Assembly (NCBI RefSeq): GCF_000829445.1
Contig: NZ_JXRQ01000017.1
Location: forward strand, 248,001 to 312,000
DNA from: Jeotgalibacillus alimentarius
GTDB taxonomy: Bacteria; Bacillota; Bacilli; Bacillales; Jeotgalibacillaceae
Reading direction: 5' to 3'
Length of the DNA stretch: 64,000 nt
Part shown: piece by piece, positions 1 to 9,982 of the stretch
Position numbering within the stretch: the first letter of the stretch is position 1
Layout: each line of letters begins with the position of its first letter
Notes under the pieces: model-generated
What the model saw: only the letters and a program-made list of their open reading frames with translations
The model's database searches: none
Told to the model about the DNA's origin: nothing
Program-made: the position numbers and the translations under genes

Positions 1-329
1 GCGAAGTGGAAAGTCTGGTAGCAGACATAGATTCAGAAGAACTTCAACAGCACGTAGAAACGATGATTGATACGATGAATAACAGATACTCAGCACACGA
101 TGAATTATCAACGGCTTATGAGGATGGACTTCAGTTGAATCGTGAACTTTATGAAATGCTTAAAAATGAAGAGCTTAAACTTGAAGAGCTTGAACAGCAG
201 GTTACAAAAATAAACGATCAGAATGCTGTGATTATAGAAGCGAATACTGAGTTTAACGATTTAACAAATGAATATAATGATCTTAAGGCCGAATTTTATA
301 ATATGGCAGAACTGAACACTGAAGAGTAG
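1..329 (+). CDS. ykyA: YkyA-type putative cell-wall-binding lipoprotein, C-terminal part
   Basis: The frame is open from the left edge (phase starting at base 3), so the N-terminus, including any signal peptide and lipobox, lies outside the window. The visible ~109 residues are very acidic and almost wholly helical, with long runs of Glu, Leu, Asn and Gln in heptad-like order, as in the coiled-coil tail of the YkyA family. In B. subtilis ykyA lies directly upstream of pdhA, which is also the case here; that synteny is the main support for the name. Function is unknown; surface or cell-wall association is inferred for the family. It ends in its own terminator, so it is probably not co-transcribed with pdhA. 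Confidence 0.7.
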   Translation, partial: EVESLVADIDSEELQQHVETMIDTMNNRYSAHDELSTAYEDGLQLNRELYEMLKNEELKLEELEQQVTKINDQNAVIIEANTEFNDLTNEYNDLKAEFYNMAELNTEE

Positions 330-349
330 ACAATTGTCTGCTCTTTTTT
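323..349 (+). terminator. Rho-independent terminator of ykyA
   Basis: An 11-bp inverted repeat with one G-T pair (arms 323-333 and 334-344) overlaps the stop codon and runs into six T residues (344-349). Confidence 0.8.
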
Positions 350-354
350 AATTT

Positions 355-397
355 GCCGGTCAGCTCCGCGATAATCATCACCTTCAACAGAGTCTAC
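355..397. repeat. Possible decayed copy of the 38.6-kb intergenic repeat
   Basis: The gene-free stretch 330-726 holds, just after the ykyA terminator, a short sequence with the blocks AATCATCA and TCAACAGAG in the same order as in the structured repeat at 38634-38712. The stem-forming part is missing or degraded. Apart from this and the pdh promoter, nothing else is recognisable in 330-726, which is AT-rich. Confidence 0.25.
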
Positions 398-530
398 AAT
401 AAAACTCACATCAGCCTTATAACAGTTTTGTTTTTACATCATTAATATAGTACAGATGCATATAGAATTAATACAGTTTCATGTTTCTGTGTAAAAAAAT
501 AACTGAAATAAAACCGTCAAAACTTTATGA

Positions 531-559
531 TTGACGTTATATCAGCTGTCATGTAGAAT
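531..559 (+). promoter_or_regulatory. Sigma-A promoter of the pdh operon
   Basis: TTGACG (531-536) and TAGAAT (554-559) are separated by exactly 17 bp. This is the best promoter match in the 390-bp gap before pdhA and predicts a leader of about 160 nt. No clear riboswitch fold is seen in that leader. Confidence 0.7.
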
Positions 560-717
560 TTATTTCGTAAACTGTATTAATGTTTTTAAGGAAATGATTG
601 ATACAGATAAAAAGAATTTAGAACTTTAGGTTTTTTACCACTGGATTTGTGGAAAAATATAAAGTAATTGTGTTCTGAAGAAGAATACGAACGAATTTGA
701 CAAAACCGAAAGGATAG

Positions 718-1839
<1,122 letters not shown>

Positions 1840-1842
1840 GCC

Positions 1843-2820
1843 ATGGCACAAATGACAATGATTCAGGCAATTACAGATGCACTCCGGACAGAACTTAAAA
1901 ATGACGAAAATGTTCTTGTGTTCGGTGAAGACGTTGGTAATAACGGAGGCGTATTCCGTGCAACTGAAGGTCTGCAAAAAGAATTTGGTGAAGATCGTGT
2001 ATTTGATACACCGCTTGCAGAGTCAGGTATCGGCGGTCTTGCGATTGGTTTAGCACTTGAAGGGTACCGTCCAGTACCTGAAATTCAGTTCTTCGGCTTC
2101 GTATTTGAAGTAATGGACTCGGTGAGTGGACAGATGGCACGTATGAGATACCGCAGCGGCGGTAAATACAGTTCACCGATCACAATCCGTTCTCCATTCG
2201 GCGGTGGTGTTCACACGCCTGAACTGCACGCAGATTCTCTTGAAGGTCTGATGGCACAGCAGCCTGGACTGAAGGTTGTAATTCCTTCAACTCCTACTGA
2301 TGCAAAAGGTCTTCTGATCTCGGCTATCCGTGATAACGATCCGGTTATTTTCCTTGAGCACATGAAACTTTACCGTTCATTCCGTGAAGATGTACCTGAA
2401 GAAGAGTACACAATTGAAATTGGTAAAGCTGATGTAAAGCGTGAAGGAACTGACCTGACAATCGTAACTTACGGTGCAATGGTTCACGAATCACTGAAAG
2501 CTGCTGACCAGCTAGAAAAAGACGGCCACTCTGTAGAGGTAATTGACCTTCGTACAATTCAGCCGCTTGATATTGAAACAATCATTAAATCAGTTGAGAA
2601 GACAAACCGTGCAATCGTTGTACAGGAAGCTCAAAAGCAGGCTGGTATTGCAGCGAGTGTAGTAGCTGAAATCAACGACCGTGCGATCCTTAGCCTAGAA
2701 GCACCGGTGCTGCGTGTAGCAGCTGCTGATACTGTATTCCCGTTCTCACAGGCTGAATCAGTATGGCTGCCAAATGCTAAAGATGTAGTGGAAACAGCTA
2801 AAAAAGTACTTGAATTTTAA
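1843..2820 (+). CDS. pdhB: Pyruvate dehydrogenase E1 component, beta subunit
   Basis: At 325 residues it has the normal length of the E1-beta chain, which completes the E1 active site with PdhA. The N-terminal transketolase pyrimidine-binding domain has the GEDVG motif near residue 28 and the [13 protein letters not shown] segment; the C-terminal transketolase-C domain follows from about residue 200. It starts 3 bp after the pdhA stop, indicating translational coupling, and is followed by a perfect hairpin before pdhC. Confidence 0.95.
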   Translation: MAQMTMIQAITDALRTELKNDENVLVFGEDVGNNGGVFRATEGLQKEFGEDRVFDTPLAESGIGGLAIGLALEGYRPVPEIQFFGFVFEVMDSVSGQMARMRYRSGGKYSSPITIRSPFGGGVHTPELHADSLEGLMAQQPGLKVVIPSTPTDAKGLLISAIRDNDPVIFLEHMKLYRSFREDVPEEEYTIEIGKADVKREGTDLTIVTYGAMVHESLKAADQLEKDGHSVEVIDLRTIQPLDIETIIKSVEKTNRAIVVQEAQKQAGIAASVVAEINDRAILSLEAPVLRVAAADTVFPFSQAESVWLPNAKDVVETAKKVLEF

Positions 2821-2824
2821 TGTG

Positions 2825-2850
2825 TAAAACGGAGAAAATTCTCCGTTTTA
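2825..2850 (+). terminator. Perfect 11-bp hairpin between pdhB and pdhC
   Basis: The arms 2825-2835 and 2840-2850 are fully complementary with a 4-nt loop. Only CCTTTTC follows, so this is a weak terminator, or an RNA processing or stabilising hairpin, rather than a full stop. It lies in the only sizeable gap of the operon (84 bp to pdhC). Confidence 0.6.
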
Positions 2851-2904
2851 CCTTTTCATAAACGCATGTAATAAAGAAAATTCCTAACCAGGAGGGTGAA
2901 AACA

Positions 2905-4242
2905 TTGTCATTCGAATTTAAACTACCTGATATCGGTGAAGGTATTCACGAAGGTGAAATTGTAAAGTGGTTTATCAGTGTTGGAGATAAAGTAGAAGAA
3001 GATGACGTGCTATGTGAGGTTCAAAACGACAAAGCCGTTGTAGAAATTCCGTCTCCTGTTGCAGGAACTGTAGAAGAAATTCTTGTTGATGAAGGTACAG
3101 TAGCTGTAGTAGGTGATACGTTGATTAAGCTTGACGCACCGGGCTATGAAAATCTTCAATTTAAAGGTTCTGACAGCAGCGACAGCAAGAAAGAAGAAGC
3201 TAAAGAAGAACCTAAGGAAGAGCCAAAAGAAGAAAAGCAGGAATCAGCTGAAGCATCTGATGACAGCAGTGAAGCAGCAGTTGCCAAGCCTCAGGAAGAC
3301 GTAGATCCTGACCGCCGCGTGATCGCTATGCCGTCAGTACGGAAATATGCACGTGATAACGATGTAGACATTCGTTATGTATCCGGGTCAGGCAAAAACG
3401 GCCGCGTATCAAAAGAAGATATCGATGCATATCTGAAAGGTGATACTGCTGATGCTAAAGCTGATAGCACTGAACAATCTTCTGATCAGAAAGAAGAAAA
3501 GTCAGCGCCTAAAGCTTCTGCTCCGGCTCCAGAGGGTGAATTCCCTGAAACACGTGAGAAGATGAGCGGAATGAGAAAAGCAATTGCTAAAGCAATGGTT
3601 AACTCTAAGCATACTGCACCACACGTAACGCTGATGGATGAAGTGGATGTAGAAAAGCTTGTTGCTCACCGTAAGAAGTTCAAGGAAATCGCACTGGAGA
3701 AGAATGTTAAGCTTACGTTCCTTCCTTATGTTGTGAAAGCTCTTGTATCTGCACTTCGTGAGTACCCTGTTCTTAATACAATGCTTGACGATGAAGCACA
3801 GGAAATTGTACAGAAGCACTATTACAATATCGGTATTGCTGCTGATACAGAAAAAGGACTTGTTGTACCGGTCGTTAAGCATGCAGACCGTAAGTCTGTA
3901 TTTGGTATTTCTGATGAAATCAATCAGCTTGCAGGAAAAGCACGTGACGGTAAACTTTCAGGTGATGAAATGAAGGGTGCGTCATGCACAATCACAAATA
4001 TCGGTTCAGCAGGTGGACAGTGGTTCACACCTGTTATTAACCACCCTGAAGTTGCAATTCTGGGAATTGGACGTATTGCAGAAAAGCCGGTAGTAAAAAA
4101 TGGTGAAATTGTAGCGGCTCCTGTGTTAGCATTATCATTGAGCTTCGATCACCGTATGATTGATGGTGCTACAGCACAAAATGCGTTAAACCACATCAAA
4201 CGTTTATTGAACGATCCAGAACTTTTACTAATGGAGGCGTAA
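2905..4242 (+). CDS. pdhC: Dihydrolipoamide acetyltransferase (PDH E2)
   Basis: The E2 core of pyruvate dehydrogenase accepts acetyl from E1 on a lipoyl-lysine and transfers it to CoA. One lipoyl domain (residues ~1-80) carries the lysine in the segment [11 protein letters not shown] Lys/Glu/Ser-rich linker follows, then a peripheral-subunit-binding domain ([13 protein letters not shown], near residue 135), a second linker, and the catalytic domain with SFDHRMIDG near the C-terminus. TTG 2905 was chosen over GTG 2896: AGGAGG (2890-2895) is 9 nt from the TTG but touches the GTG, and the protein then begins [12 protein letters not shown] like its Bacillus relatives. Confidence 0.95.
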   Translation: MSFEFKLPDIGEGIHEGEIVKWFISVGDKVEEDDVLCEVQNDKAVVEIPSPVAGTVEEILVDEGTVAVVGDTLIKLDAPGYENLQFKGSDSSDSKKEEAKEEPKEEPKEEKQESAEASDDSSEAAVAKPQEDVDPDRRVIAMPSVRKYARDNDVDIRYVSGSGKNGRVSKEDIDAYLKGDTADAKADSTEQSSDQKEEKSAPKASAPAPEGEFPETREKMSGMRKAIAKAMVNSKHTAPHVTLMDEVDVEKLVAHRKKFKEIALEKNVKLTFLPYVVKALVSALREYPVLNTMLDDEAQEIVQKHYYNIGIAADTEKGLVVPVVKHADRKSVFGISDEINQLAGKARDGKLSGDEMKGASCTITNIGSAGGQWFTPVINHPEVAILGIGRIAEKPVVKNGEIVAAPVLALSLSFDHRMIDGATAQNALNHIKRLLNDPELLLMEA

Positions 4243-4246
4243 AACA

Positions 4247-5656
4247 ATGGTAGTAGGAGATTTCCCAATCGAAACAGATACTCTCGTTATCGGATCAGGT
4301 CCTGGAGGTTATGTAGCTGCAATCCGTGCAGCTCAGCTTGGACAAAAGGTTACAATTGTTGAGAAAGAAAACCTGGGCGGAGTCTGCCTGAACGTAGGTT
4401 GTATCCCATCTAAAGCAATGATCTCAATCGGTCATCGTTATGAGCATGCAAAAGGCTCAGAAGATATGGGTATTGTTGCTGAAAGTGTAAAAATTAACTT
4501 TGATAAAGCCCAGGAATGGAAAGCCGGAGTAGTGAAAAAGCTTACTGGCGGTGTTGAAGGGCTTCTTAAAGGCAATAAAGTAGAAATTGTACGCGGAGAA
4601 GCATACTTCGTGGACAGCGAAACAGTAAAAGTAATGGATGAAAAGAATTCTCAAACTTACAAGTTTAAGAATGCGATCGTGGCTACAGGTTCACGCCCGA
4701 TTGAAATTCCATCATTTAAGTTCTCTAAGCGCGTGCTTGATTCAACAGGCGCACTTGCACTGAAAGAAATTCCTAAAAAGCTTGTGGTTATTGGTGGAGG
4801 ATACATCGGTACTGAGCTGGGAACAGCTTACGCTAACATGGGATCAGAAGTAACAATTCTTGAAGGTGCTGACGATATTCTTGGTGGATTCGAAAAGCAG
4901 ATGACTTCAGTTGTTAAAAAAGGTCTTAAGAAAAAAGGCGTTGATGTCATTACAAAAGCAATGGCTAAAGGCGTTGAAGAATCAGAAGACGGCGTAAAAG
5001 TATCCTATGAAGCAAAAGGCGAAGAAGTATCAATTGATGCTGATTATGTTCTTGTTACAGTAGGCCGTCGTCCAAACACTGATGAAATTGGTCTTGATCA
5101 GGTTGGAATTGAGATGACTGATAAAGGCATCATCAAGACTGACAAGCAGTGCCGCACAAGTGTTGAAAACATTTATGCAATTGGTGACATTGTTGACGGA
5201 CCACCGCTTGCACACAAGGCATCTTACGAAGGAAAAATCGCTGCTGAAGTAATCGGTGGAGAGAAATCTGAAGTAGATTACCTTGCAATTCCTGCTGTAT
5301 GCTTCACAGATCCTGAACTTGCAACAGTTGGCTACAATGAAGCACAGGCTAAAGAAGAAGGAATTGAAGTGAACGCTGCTAAATTCCCATTCGGAGCGAA
5401 TGGACGTGCACTTGCTCTTAACCAGACTGAAGGTTTTGTTAAGCTGGTAACACGTAAAGAAGATGGATTGATCATTGGTGCTCAGATTGCCGGAGACGGT
5501 GCTTCTGATATGATCGCAGAGCTTGGTCTGGCAATTGAAGCAGGTATGACTGCTGAAGATGTTGCAATGACGATCCACGCTCACCCGACTCTTGGTGAAA
5601 TTTCAATGGAAGCTGCAGAAGTAGCTCTTGGAACACCAATTCACATCGTAAAATAA
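4247..5656 (+). CDS. pdhD: Dihydrolipoamide dehydrogenase (E3)
   Basis: This FAD flavoprotein of 469 residues reoxidises dihydrolipoamide with NAD+. It shows the FAD-binding [17 protein letters not shown] near residue 15, the redox disulfide [13 protein letters not shown], the NAD-binding [10 protein letters not shown] near residue 184, and the C-terminal HAHPTLGE with the active-site His. GGAGG at 4233-4237 overlaps the 3' end of pdhC, 9 nt before the ATG. In Bacillales this E3 is often shared by other 2-oxoacid dehydrogenases. Confidence 0.96.
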   Translation: MVVGDFPIETDTLVIGSGPGGYVAAIRAAQLGQKVTIVEKENLGGVCLNVGCIPSKAMISIGHRYEHAKGSEDMGIVAESVKINFDKAQEWKAGVVKKLTGGVEGLLKGNKVEIVRGEAYFVDSETVKVMDEKNSQTYKFKNAIVATGSRPIEIPSFKFSKRVLDSTGALALKEIPKKLVVIGGGYIGTELGTAYANMGSEVTILEGADDILGGFEKQMTSVVKKGLKKKGVDVITKAMAKGVEESEDGVKVSYEAKGEEVSIDADYVLVTVGRRPNTDEIGLDQVGIEMTDKGIIKTDKQCRTSVENIYAIGDIVDGPPLAHKASYEGKIAAEVIGGEKSEVDYLAIPAVCFTDPELATVGYNEAQAKEEGIEVNAAKFPFGANGRALALNQTEGFVKLVTRKEDGLIIGAQIAGDGASDMIAELGLAIEAGMTAEDVAMTIHAHPTLGEISMEAAEVALGTPIHIVK

Positions 5657-5660
5657 TACC

Positions 5661-5692
5661 AAAAGAGCTGTGCTAAATTGCACAGCTCTTTT
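5661..5692 (+). terminator. Terminator of the pdh operon
   Basis: Perfect 13-bp stem (5661-5673 with 5680-5692), 6-nt loop, ending in a T run. Confidence 0.9.
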
Positions 5693-5733
5693 TAAAATTG
5701 TCATAGTTTAAGTCTTTAGCATGCCTCTGCGTA

Positions 5734-5742
5734 TGTTACAAT
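5734..5742 (+). promoter_or_regulatory. Possible extended -10 promoter of the deacetylase gene
   Basis: TG-T-TACAAT (5734-5742) has the extended -10 form; no good -35 is visible. It lies 35 bp before the start of the next gene. Confidence 0.4.
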
Positions 5743-5777
5743 CACTACATACATATATTGAAAGGTGAGGTTATTCT

Positions 5778-6635
5778 TTGAAGATTTATGCACCAGCGGC
5801 TATATCAGCAGTTTTATTACTTGCTGCATGCAGCTCAGATGAAGCAGCTCAAACTGAAGATCAGAATCAGGAAGCAGTGGCTGCAGAAGAAAATACGGAA
5901 GAAACAATTCAAGAAGAGACAGAAGTGCTTGAAGAGACTGAGGAAGTAGAAGAGGCTGAACCTGAGGAGCAGGAAGAGATCCCTGAAGAAAAAGTTGAAA
6001 CGCTGTATGAAATCAATGAAGCCAACTGGTCAGTGACGCCAATTAGTGACGCACCTGAAAACGTAGTGCTTCTTACATTTGATGATGCGCCGGATCAGCA
6101 TGCTGTAGAGATGGCTCAGAAACTTAATGAAGCGGATGCTCCGGCTATCTTTTTCGTAAACGGCCATTTCCTTGATACACCGGAAGAAGAAGAAATGCTG
6201 AAAGAAATTCACGAGCTTGGTTTCCCGATCGGTAATCATACATACAGTCACCCGAATATGCGGGATCTGACTGAAGAAGAGCAGCGTGAAGAAATTATTT
6301 CTTTAAGTGACCGTGTAGAAGATATCATCGGAGAACGCCCGAAATTTTTCAGAGCGCCATTTGGAGCGAATACAGATTTTTCTGAAGCACTTGCCAAAGA
6401 AGAGGGAATGGTACTCATGAATTGGACCTACGGATATGATTGGGAAGCTGATTATCAAAATGCTGAAGCACTGACTGATATTATGGTTAATACTGAATAT
6501 TTATCTTCAGGAGCAAATCTGCTGATGCATGATCGTACATGGACAAACGAGGCAATACTGGGTATTGTTGAAGGACTGAGAGCGAAAGACTTCACGATGG
6601 TTGACCCTAAAACAATCAAAGGATATCTGGACTAA
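5778..6635 (+). CDS. NodB-type polysaccharide deacetylase, lipoprotein
   Basis: A signal peptide ends in the lipobox LLAAC (Cys at residue 18), so the protein should be anchored to the outer face of the membrane. Residues ~20-80 form a strikingly acidic Glu-rich tether. The NodB domain follows: TFDDAP (normally TFDDGP) with both metal and catalytic Asp residues, the metal His pair in NHTYSHPNM, FRAPFGAN, and LMHD near the end. Peptidoglycan N-deacetylation is the likely role, but the substrate cannot be read from sequence. TTG 5778 follows the site AAAGGTGAGG. In B. subtilis this position, between pdhD and speA, holds slp, a different small lipoprotein. Confidence 0.85.
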   Translation: MKIYAPAAISAVLLLAACSSDEAAQTEDQNQEAVAAEENTEETIQEETEVLEETEEVEEAEPEEQEEIPEEKVETLYEINEANWSVTPISDAPENVVLLTFDDAPDQHAVEMAQKLNEADAPAIFFVNGHFLDTPEEEEMLKEIHELGFPIGNHTYSHPNMRDLTEEEQREEIISLSDRVEDIIGERPKFFRAPFGANTDFSEALAKEEGMVLMNWTYGYDWEADYQNAEALTDIMVNTEYLSSGANLLMHDRTWTNEAILGIVEGLRAKDFTMVDPKTIKGYLD

Positions 6636-6639
6636 TTAG

Positions 6640-6663
6640 AGTGGCGCTTATGCGTCACTTTTT
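6640..6663 (+). terminator. Terminator of the deacetylase gene
   Basis: 8-bp stem (6640-6647 with 6652-6659, one G-T pair) followed by five T residues. Confidence 0.8.
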
Positions 6664-6707
6664 GTTGCCTGAAAAATAAACTGAATATTCTTCTTTTAAA
6701 AAGGGGA

Positions 6708-6736
6708 TTGTATTTTTTATCCTTGAAGGTTAAAAT
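6708..6736 (+). promoter_or_regulatory. Promoter of a candidate small RNA
   Basis: TTGTAT (6708-6713), a 17-bp spacer and TAAAAT (6731-6736) face a short non-coding stretch that ends in a strong terminator. The predicted start is near 6743, inside a cre-like site. Confidence 0.55.
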
Positions 6737-6739
6737 AAA

Positions 6740-6754
6740 AAGGAAGCGCTTACA
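6740..6754 (+). promoter_or_regulatory. cre site (CcpA) over the predicted start of the small RNA
   Basis: AAGGAAGCGCTTACA matches the consensus WTGNAANCGNWNNCW at all but one defined position. It covers the predicted transcription start, a position that normally gives repression when CcpA is bound. Confidence 0.6.
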
Positions 6755-6855
6755 AGCATATGGGGATGGGAGTAAGCTGATCGGATGAGCAATCATATAA
6801 ACTCGTCATGAATAATAAGGGAAGAAAAAGCTGATGCGAAATGCATCAGCTTTTT
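6743..6855 (+). ncRNA. Candidate SR1-position small RNA (about 110 nt)
   Basis: The interval has a promoter, a cre site on the start and a 13-bp terminator hairpin, yet no plausible protein: the only ATG frames are 6 to 8 codons long. In B. subtilis the dual-function RNA SR1 lies in the corresponding interval between pdhD/slp and speA and is repressed under glycolytic conditions by CcpN and CcpA. Position and control therefore suggest a functional counterpart. Unlike SR1 (about 205 nt with a 39-codon SR1P frame) this transcript would be half the length and has no SR1P frame. A G-rich stretch, GGGGATGGGAG, is at 6761-6771. Existence of the RNA is inferred, not shown. Confidence 0.5.
6825..6855. 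terminator. Strong hairpin terminator shared by the small RNA and speA
   Basis: Perfect 13-bp stem (6825-6837 with 6843-6855), 5-nt loop, A-tract on one side and T-tract on the other, so it can work from both directions. Confidence 0.85.
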
Positions 6856-6869
6856 ATCATTATAAGGTT

Positions 6870-8390
6870 TTATCTGATTGCGCGGTGTTCTTTAATCACG
6901 CGCAGTTTAGTCAATGTTTCATCCTGTGGCCCCTGAACAGGAAGACCGGCCTCAATATTCTCGTGAATATATCTCAGGTTATCGTCTGTAATAATCTCAC
7001 CCGGAATAAAGATCGGAATACCAGGTGGATAAACCATAATGAATTCTGCACAAACTCTGCCTGCTGTTTCATCAAGAGGAAGCAGTTCTGTATCTGCGTA
7101 AAACGCTTCGCGCGGTGTGACTGCTAATAGTGGAATATCCGGCAAAATGACTTCAGGTACTGCCTGTCTGCTGTCATGTCTGAACTCTTTGGAAAGTGCA
7201 TGAATGGCTTTTACAAGAATATCAGCTTCATATTGCGTATCACCAGGTGTCACGATACATAGAATGTTATATAGATCAGACAGTTCTACTTCGAGGTTAT
7301 AATGCTCTCTCAGCCAGACTTCAGCCTGATAACCTGTGATGCCAAGCTCTTTAATCGAAATAATAATTTTAGTCGGATCATAATCAAATGTGGCAGGCGT
7401 GCCTAAAATTTCACTGCCGATACATTTGATCTGTTCGATTTCACTAAGGCGCTTTCTAATATTTTCAGCGAGGTGTATTGACTGAGTAATCAGTTCCTTG
7501 CCTTCAATGGCTAATCTTCTTCTGGCAGTATCAAGAGATGCCAGAAGCGGATAAGAGGTTGAAGTTGTCGTCAGCATACTGAGTATCGACTGAACCCGTT
7601 TGGGTGAGACAAGCCCTTCTTTCACATTTAAAACAGAACTCTGTGTCATAGAGCCGCCCAGCTTGTGTACGCTTGTTGCAGCCATATCAGCACCAGCCTG
7701 CATAGCAGAAGCAGGAAGTCTGTCGTGAAAGTGAATGTGTACGCCGTGAGCTTCATCGACCAGTACAGGAACCTGATGGTCATGTGCAATTTTTACAATT
7801 TCTTTCAGATCAGCAGCAATGCCGAAATAGGTCGGATTAATAACCAGCACACCTTTTGCATCAGGGTGCTGTTCGAGTGCGTGAGCAACAGATATTGGTG
7901 TAATGCCATGGGAGATACCAAGTTCTTTATCAACCTCAGGGTGAATAAAGATTGGGATTGCTCCACAAAAAACGATTGCAGACATAACTGATTTATGAAC
8001 GTTTCTTGGTACGATTATTTTCTCGCCCGGACCACAGACGCTCATAACCATTGTCATGATTGCACCGCTTGTCCCCTGAACAGAGAAATACGTATGATCT
8101 GCGCCAAATGCTTTGGCAGCGAGGTCCTGGGCATCTTTAATCAAGGACTTCGGCTGATGAAGATCATCGAGTGGTGCGATATTGATTAAGTCTATAGATA
8201 ATATATTTTCACCCGCGAAAGCTCTGAATTCAGGATCCATTCCGGCACCTTTTTTATGGCCGGGTATATGAAACTGAACCGGGTTCCGCTCTGCGTGTTT
8301 TTTTAATCCAGTGAATAATGGTGTATCATGCTGAGTTAAAGTATGGTCTTTTCTCTCCACATTAAGCAGAGATGAAGGTGTATTGGACAA
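6870..8390 (-). CDS. speA: Arginine decarboxylase (Orn/Lys/Arg decarboxylase family)
   Basis: The PLP-dependent enzyme makes agmatine from arginine, the first step of polyamine synthesis in Bacillus. Close similarity to B. subtilis SpeA runs throughout: FHIPGHKKGAGMDPEFR near the N-terminus, SVQGTSGAIMT, VDEAHGVHIHFH, and the PLP-lysine segment TSVHKLGGS. The C-terminal PPGIPIFIPGE segment is typical of the family. About 506 residues. The start is uncertain: TTG 8390 has GAGGTG 9 nt upstream, whereas GTG 8402 lies within that site. Lysine decarboxylase is the alternative within the family. It is transcribed toward the pdh block. Confidence 0.9.
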   Translation of the reverse strand: MSNTPSSLLNVERKDHTLTQHDTPLFTGLKKHAERNPVQFHIPGHKKGAGMDPEFRAFAGENILSIDLINIAPLDDLHQPKSLIKDAQDLAAKAFGADHTYFSVQGTSGAIMTMVMSVCGPGEKIIVPRNVHKSVMSAIVFCGAIPIFIHPEVDKELGISHGITPISVAHALEQHPDAKGVLVINPTYFGIAADLKEIVKIAHDHQVPVLVDEAHGVHIHFHDRLPASAMQAGADMAATSVHKLGGSMTQSSVLNVKEGLVSPKRVQSILSMLTTTSTSYPLLASLDTARRRLAIEGKELITQSIHLAENIRKRLSEIEQIKCIGSEILGTPATFDYDPTKIIISIKELGITGYQAEVWLREHYNLEVELSDLYNILCIVTPGDTQYEADILVKAIHALSKEFRHDSRQAVPEVILPDIPLLAVTPREAFYADTELLPLDETAGRVCAEFIMVYPPGIPIFIPGEIITDDNLRYIHENIEAGLPVQGPQDETLTKLRVIKEHRAIR

Positions 8391-8506
8391 TTGAAAATTC
8401 ACCTCATTAACGGTATTGTTATCTAAAGAAGGATAACAGAAGAATTATAGCATTTCACCACATAAAAAGAAATATAAGAGTACGTGTCAGAAAGGAAGTT
8501 TATTTT

Positions 8507-8782
8507 ATGGAATACCAATACCCACTGTCAATGGACTGGTCAACTGAGGAAATCATTGATGCAGTTAAATTTTATGAAGCAGTAGAAAAAGCATATGAAA
8601 AGTCAATTGAGAGAGAAGAGTTTATGAATTATTATAAGCGCTTCAAAGAAATTGTCCCGGGTAAAGCTGAAGAAAAGACAATTGATAGAGAGTTTCAGGA
8701 AATGAGCGGCTATTCGATCTTCAGGACACAAAAGAAGGCAAGAGAAAGCGCGCCTGGAGATAAAATTTCTATGACAAAATAA
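8507..8782 (+). CDS. yktA: UPF0223 family protein YktA
   Basis: A 91-residue protein with the family opening [14 protein letters not shown] and the motif [17 protein letters not shown]. Function is unknown. It is divergent from speA and convergent with yktB, as in B. subtilis. ATG 8507 is preceded by AAAGGAAG. Confidence 0.85.
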   Translation: MEYQYPLSMDWSTEEIIDAVKFYEAVEKAYEKSIEREEFMNYYKRFKEIVPGKAEEKTIDREFQEMSGYSIFRTQKKARESAPGDKISMTK

Positions 8783-8783
8783 A

Positions 8784-8815
8784 AGAATGGTAAGTGCATG
8801 CGCACTTACCATTCT
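8784..8815. terminator. Bidirectional hairpin between yktA and yktB
   Basis: Perfect 14-bp stem (8784-8797 with 8802-8815) and 4-nt loop. Read from the minus strand it is followed by a T-rich tract, so it suits yktB best. Confidence 0.75.
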
Positions 8816-8816
8816 T

Positions 8817-9455
8817 CTATAACGCCTGCTGAACGCGGGCACCCATTTTATATAATGGCATCAGCTCTTTCCAGGTCTTAGAAATCAACTGAATCAGCTC
8901 CTCTTTTGACAATTTGGCTGCTTCAGCTGCTTCGATTCTTCTGCCTGCAAGAAACTCTGCTTTTTTTACATTTTCAAACCTTTCAAGTGCATGTAACACA
9001 TCGCCTTCGTTCATTTCGCTAATTTTTTTAGCATCTTTCTTTGTATGGTCAATGCTGATATAACCATCCTCAGGCAGTATCTTCATCACATCATCGAGGT
9101 TTTCTATTATTGTTTTTGCGATATTTTCCTTCTCAGGCAATTCGTAAATAAATGCAGTCCAGATAAATAAGTGATCATCCCAGAGGCCGAACTGGAAATG
9201 CGGCATTTTTTTATACCCTCTTTTACTTGGTGCAGCAGCCATCCAGGTATCGTTTGGCGGATTCACGGAACGTCTGGCATGCCTTGCGATATGGAGATGC
9301 ATTTCTTCATCCGTCAGATCTGACAGAGCGGGAACTACCTGTTCTCCGATCTCCTGAAACTTTGGCTGAATGTGGGACCGGATGCCTTCCATCCGCTCAT
9401 CTAAACCTTCAATATTGAATACTTCAAAATCTTTTTCACTGAAATAGCCAGTCAT
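8817..9455 (-). CDS. yktB: UPF0637 (DUF1054) family protein YktB
   Basis: A 212-residue soluble protein of unknown function. It matches YktB throughout, including ARHARRSVNPPNDTW, RGYKKMPHFQFGLW and the acidic middle. ATG 9455 was chosen because GGAGG lies 7 nt upstream; a TTG two codons earlier is too close to it. Confidence 0.85.
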   Translation of the reverse strand: MTGYFSEKDFEVFNIEGLDERMEGIRSHIQPKFQEIGEQVVPALSDLTDEEMHLHIARHARRSVNPPNDTWMAAAPSKRGYKKMPHFQFGLWDDHLFIWTAFIYELPEKENIAKTIIENLDDVMKILPEDGYISIDHTKKDAKKISEMNEGDVLHALERFENVKKAEFLAGRRIEAAEAAKLSKEELIQLISKTWKELMPLYKMGARVQQAL

Positions 9456-9638
9456 GAACAACCCTCCGTTGTGTTTTAAAACAGTTTAATCAGTTTGAGC
9501 TCTGCTTAAAGTGGCTATAATACATGTAACAGGCCGCCTGAAACTTTATTTATTCTAGCACAGATGAAGTTTGTGAATAAACTGATTTGAATTGAATAAA
9601 CTGCTTTAAACACAATATTTTGAGAGGAGTGGAAGGGT

Positions 9639-9839
9639 ATGAAGCAGGTCATCCAGGTAACCAGAAAAAGAGATTATATACAGGAAAGGCTCGCAGTGCT
9701 CAGAATGGAGCTTGATTATGAGCTTGCAGTATTGTTTGAAGCAATGGAACTTGAAAATAAAACAGAGATCGACAGTGTAAAAGAAAGGCTTTCATTAATC
9801 CGGCATGAAATGAATGAATTGGGCGGTTTCTCAAAATGA
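9639..9839 (+). CDS. ykzI: YkzI-like small protein
   Basis: A 66-residue, highly charged and helical protein, without Cys or membrane segments. In B. subtilis ykzI lies between yktB and yktC, and this gene has the same position and size, which is the main reason for the name. GAGAGGAGTGG precedes the ATG. Function unknown. Confidence 0.6.
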   Translation: MKQVIQVTRKRDYIQERLAVLRMELDYELAVLFEAMELENKTEIDSVKERLSLIRHEMNELGGFSK

Positions 9840-9863
9840 AACATTCAGTACTAAGTTTGTATC

Positions 9864-9914
9864 AGCAACGCTAAGACGAACGCTTAACCAATGAGCGTTC
9901 GTCTTAGCGTTGCT
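9864..9914. repeat. Perfect 21-bp inverted repeat
   Basis: Arms 9864-9884 and 9894-9914 are exact complements around a 9-nt loop. Only TTT follows, so it is an atypical terminator for ykzI at best. The arm is unusually long and GC-balanced compared with other terminators in the window. Confidence 0.7.
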
Positions 9915-9982
9915 TTACAGTTGATAATAAAAAAAGAATCTAATACAGTTTAACTATGTTGTCTCATATAGGAGGAAGTTTT

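Noticed and set aside
5030-5584. 184-codon open frame on the minus strand inside pdhD
   Set aside because: It lies wholly antisense to a well-conserved gene, its product is Cys/Ser/Phe-rich with no family character, and it has no ribosome site.
6743-6855. SR1P-like peptide frame in the small-RNA interval
   Set aside because: All ATG-started frames in this stretch are 6 to 8 codons before the terminator; none resembles a 39-residue Cys-containing peptide.
6834-7127. 97-codon plus-strand frame starting in the small-RNA terminator
   Set aside because: It starts within a hairpin and runs antisense to speA; the Cys/Phe/Asn-rich product looks like a shadow frame.
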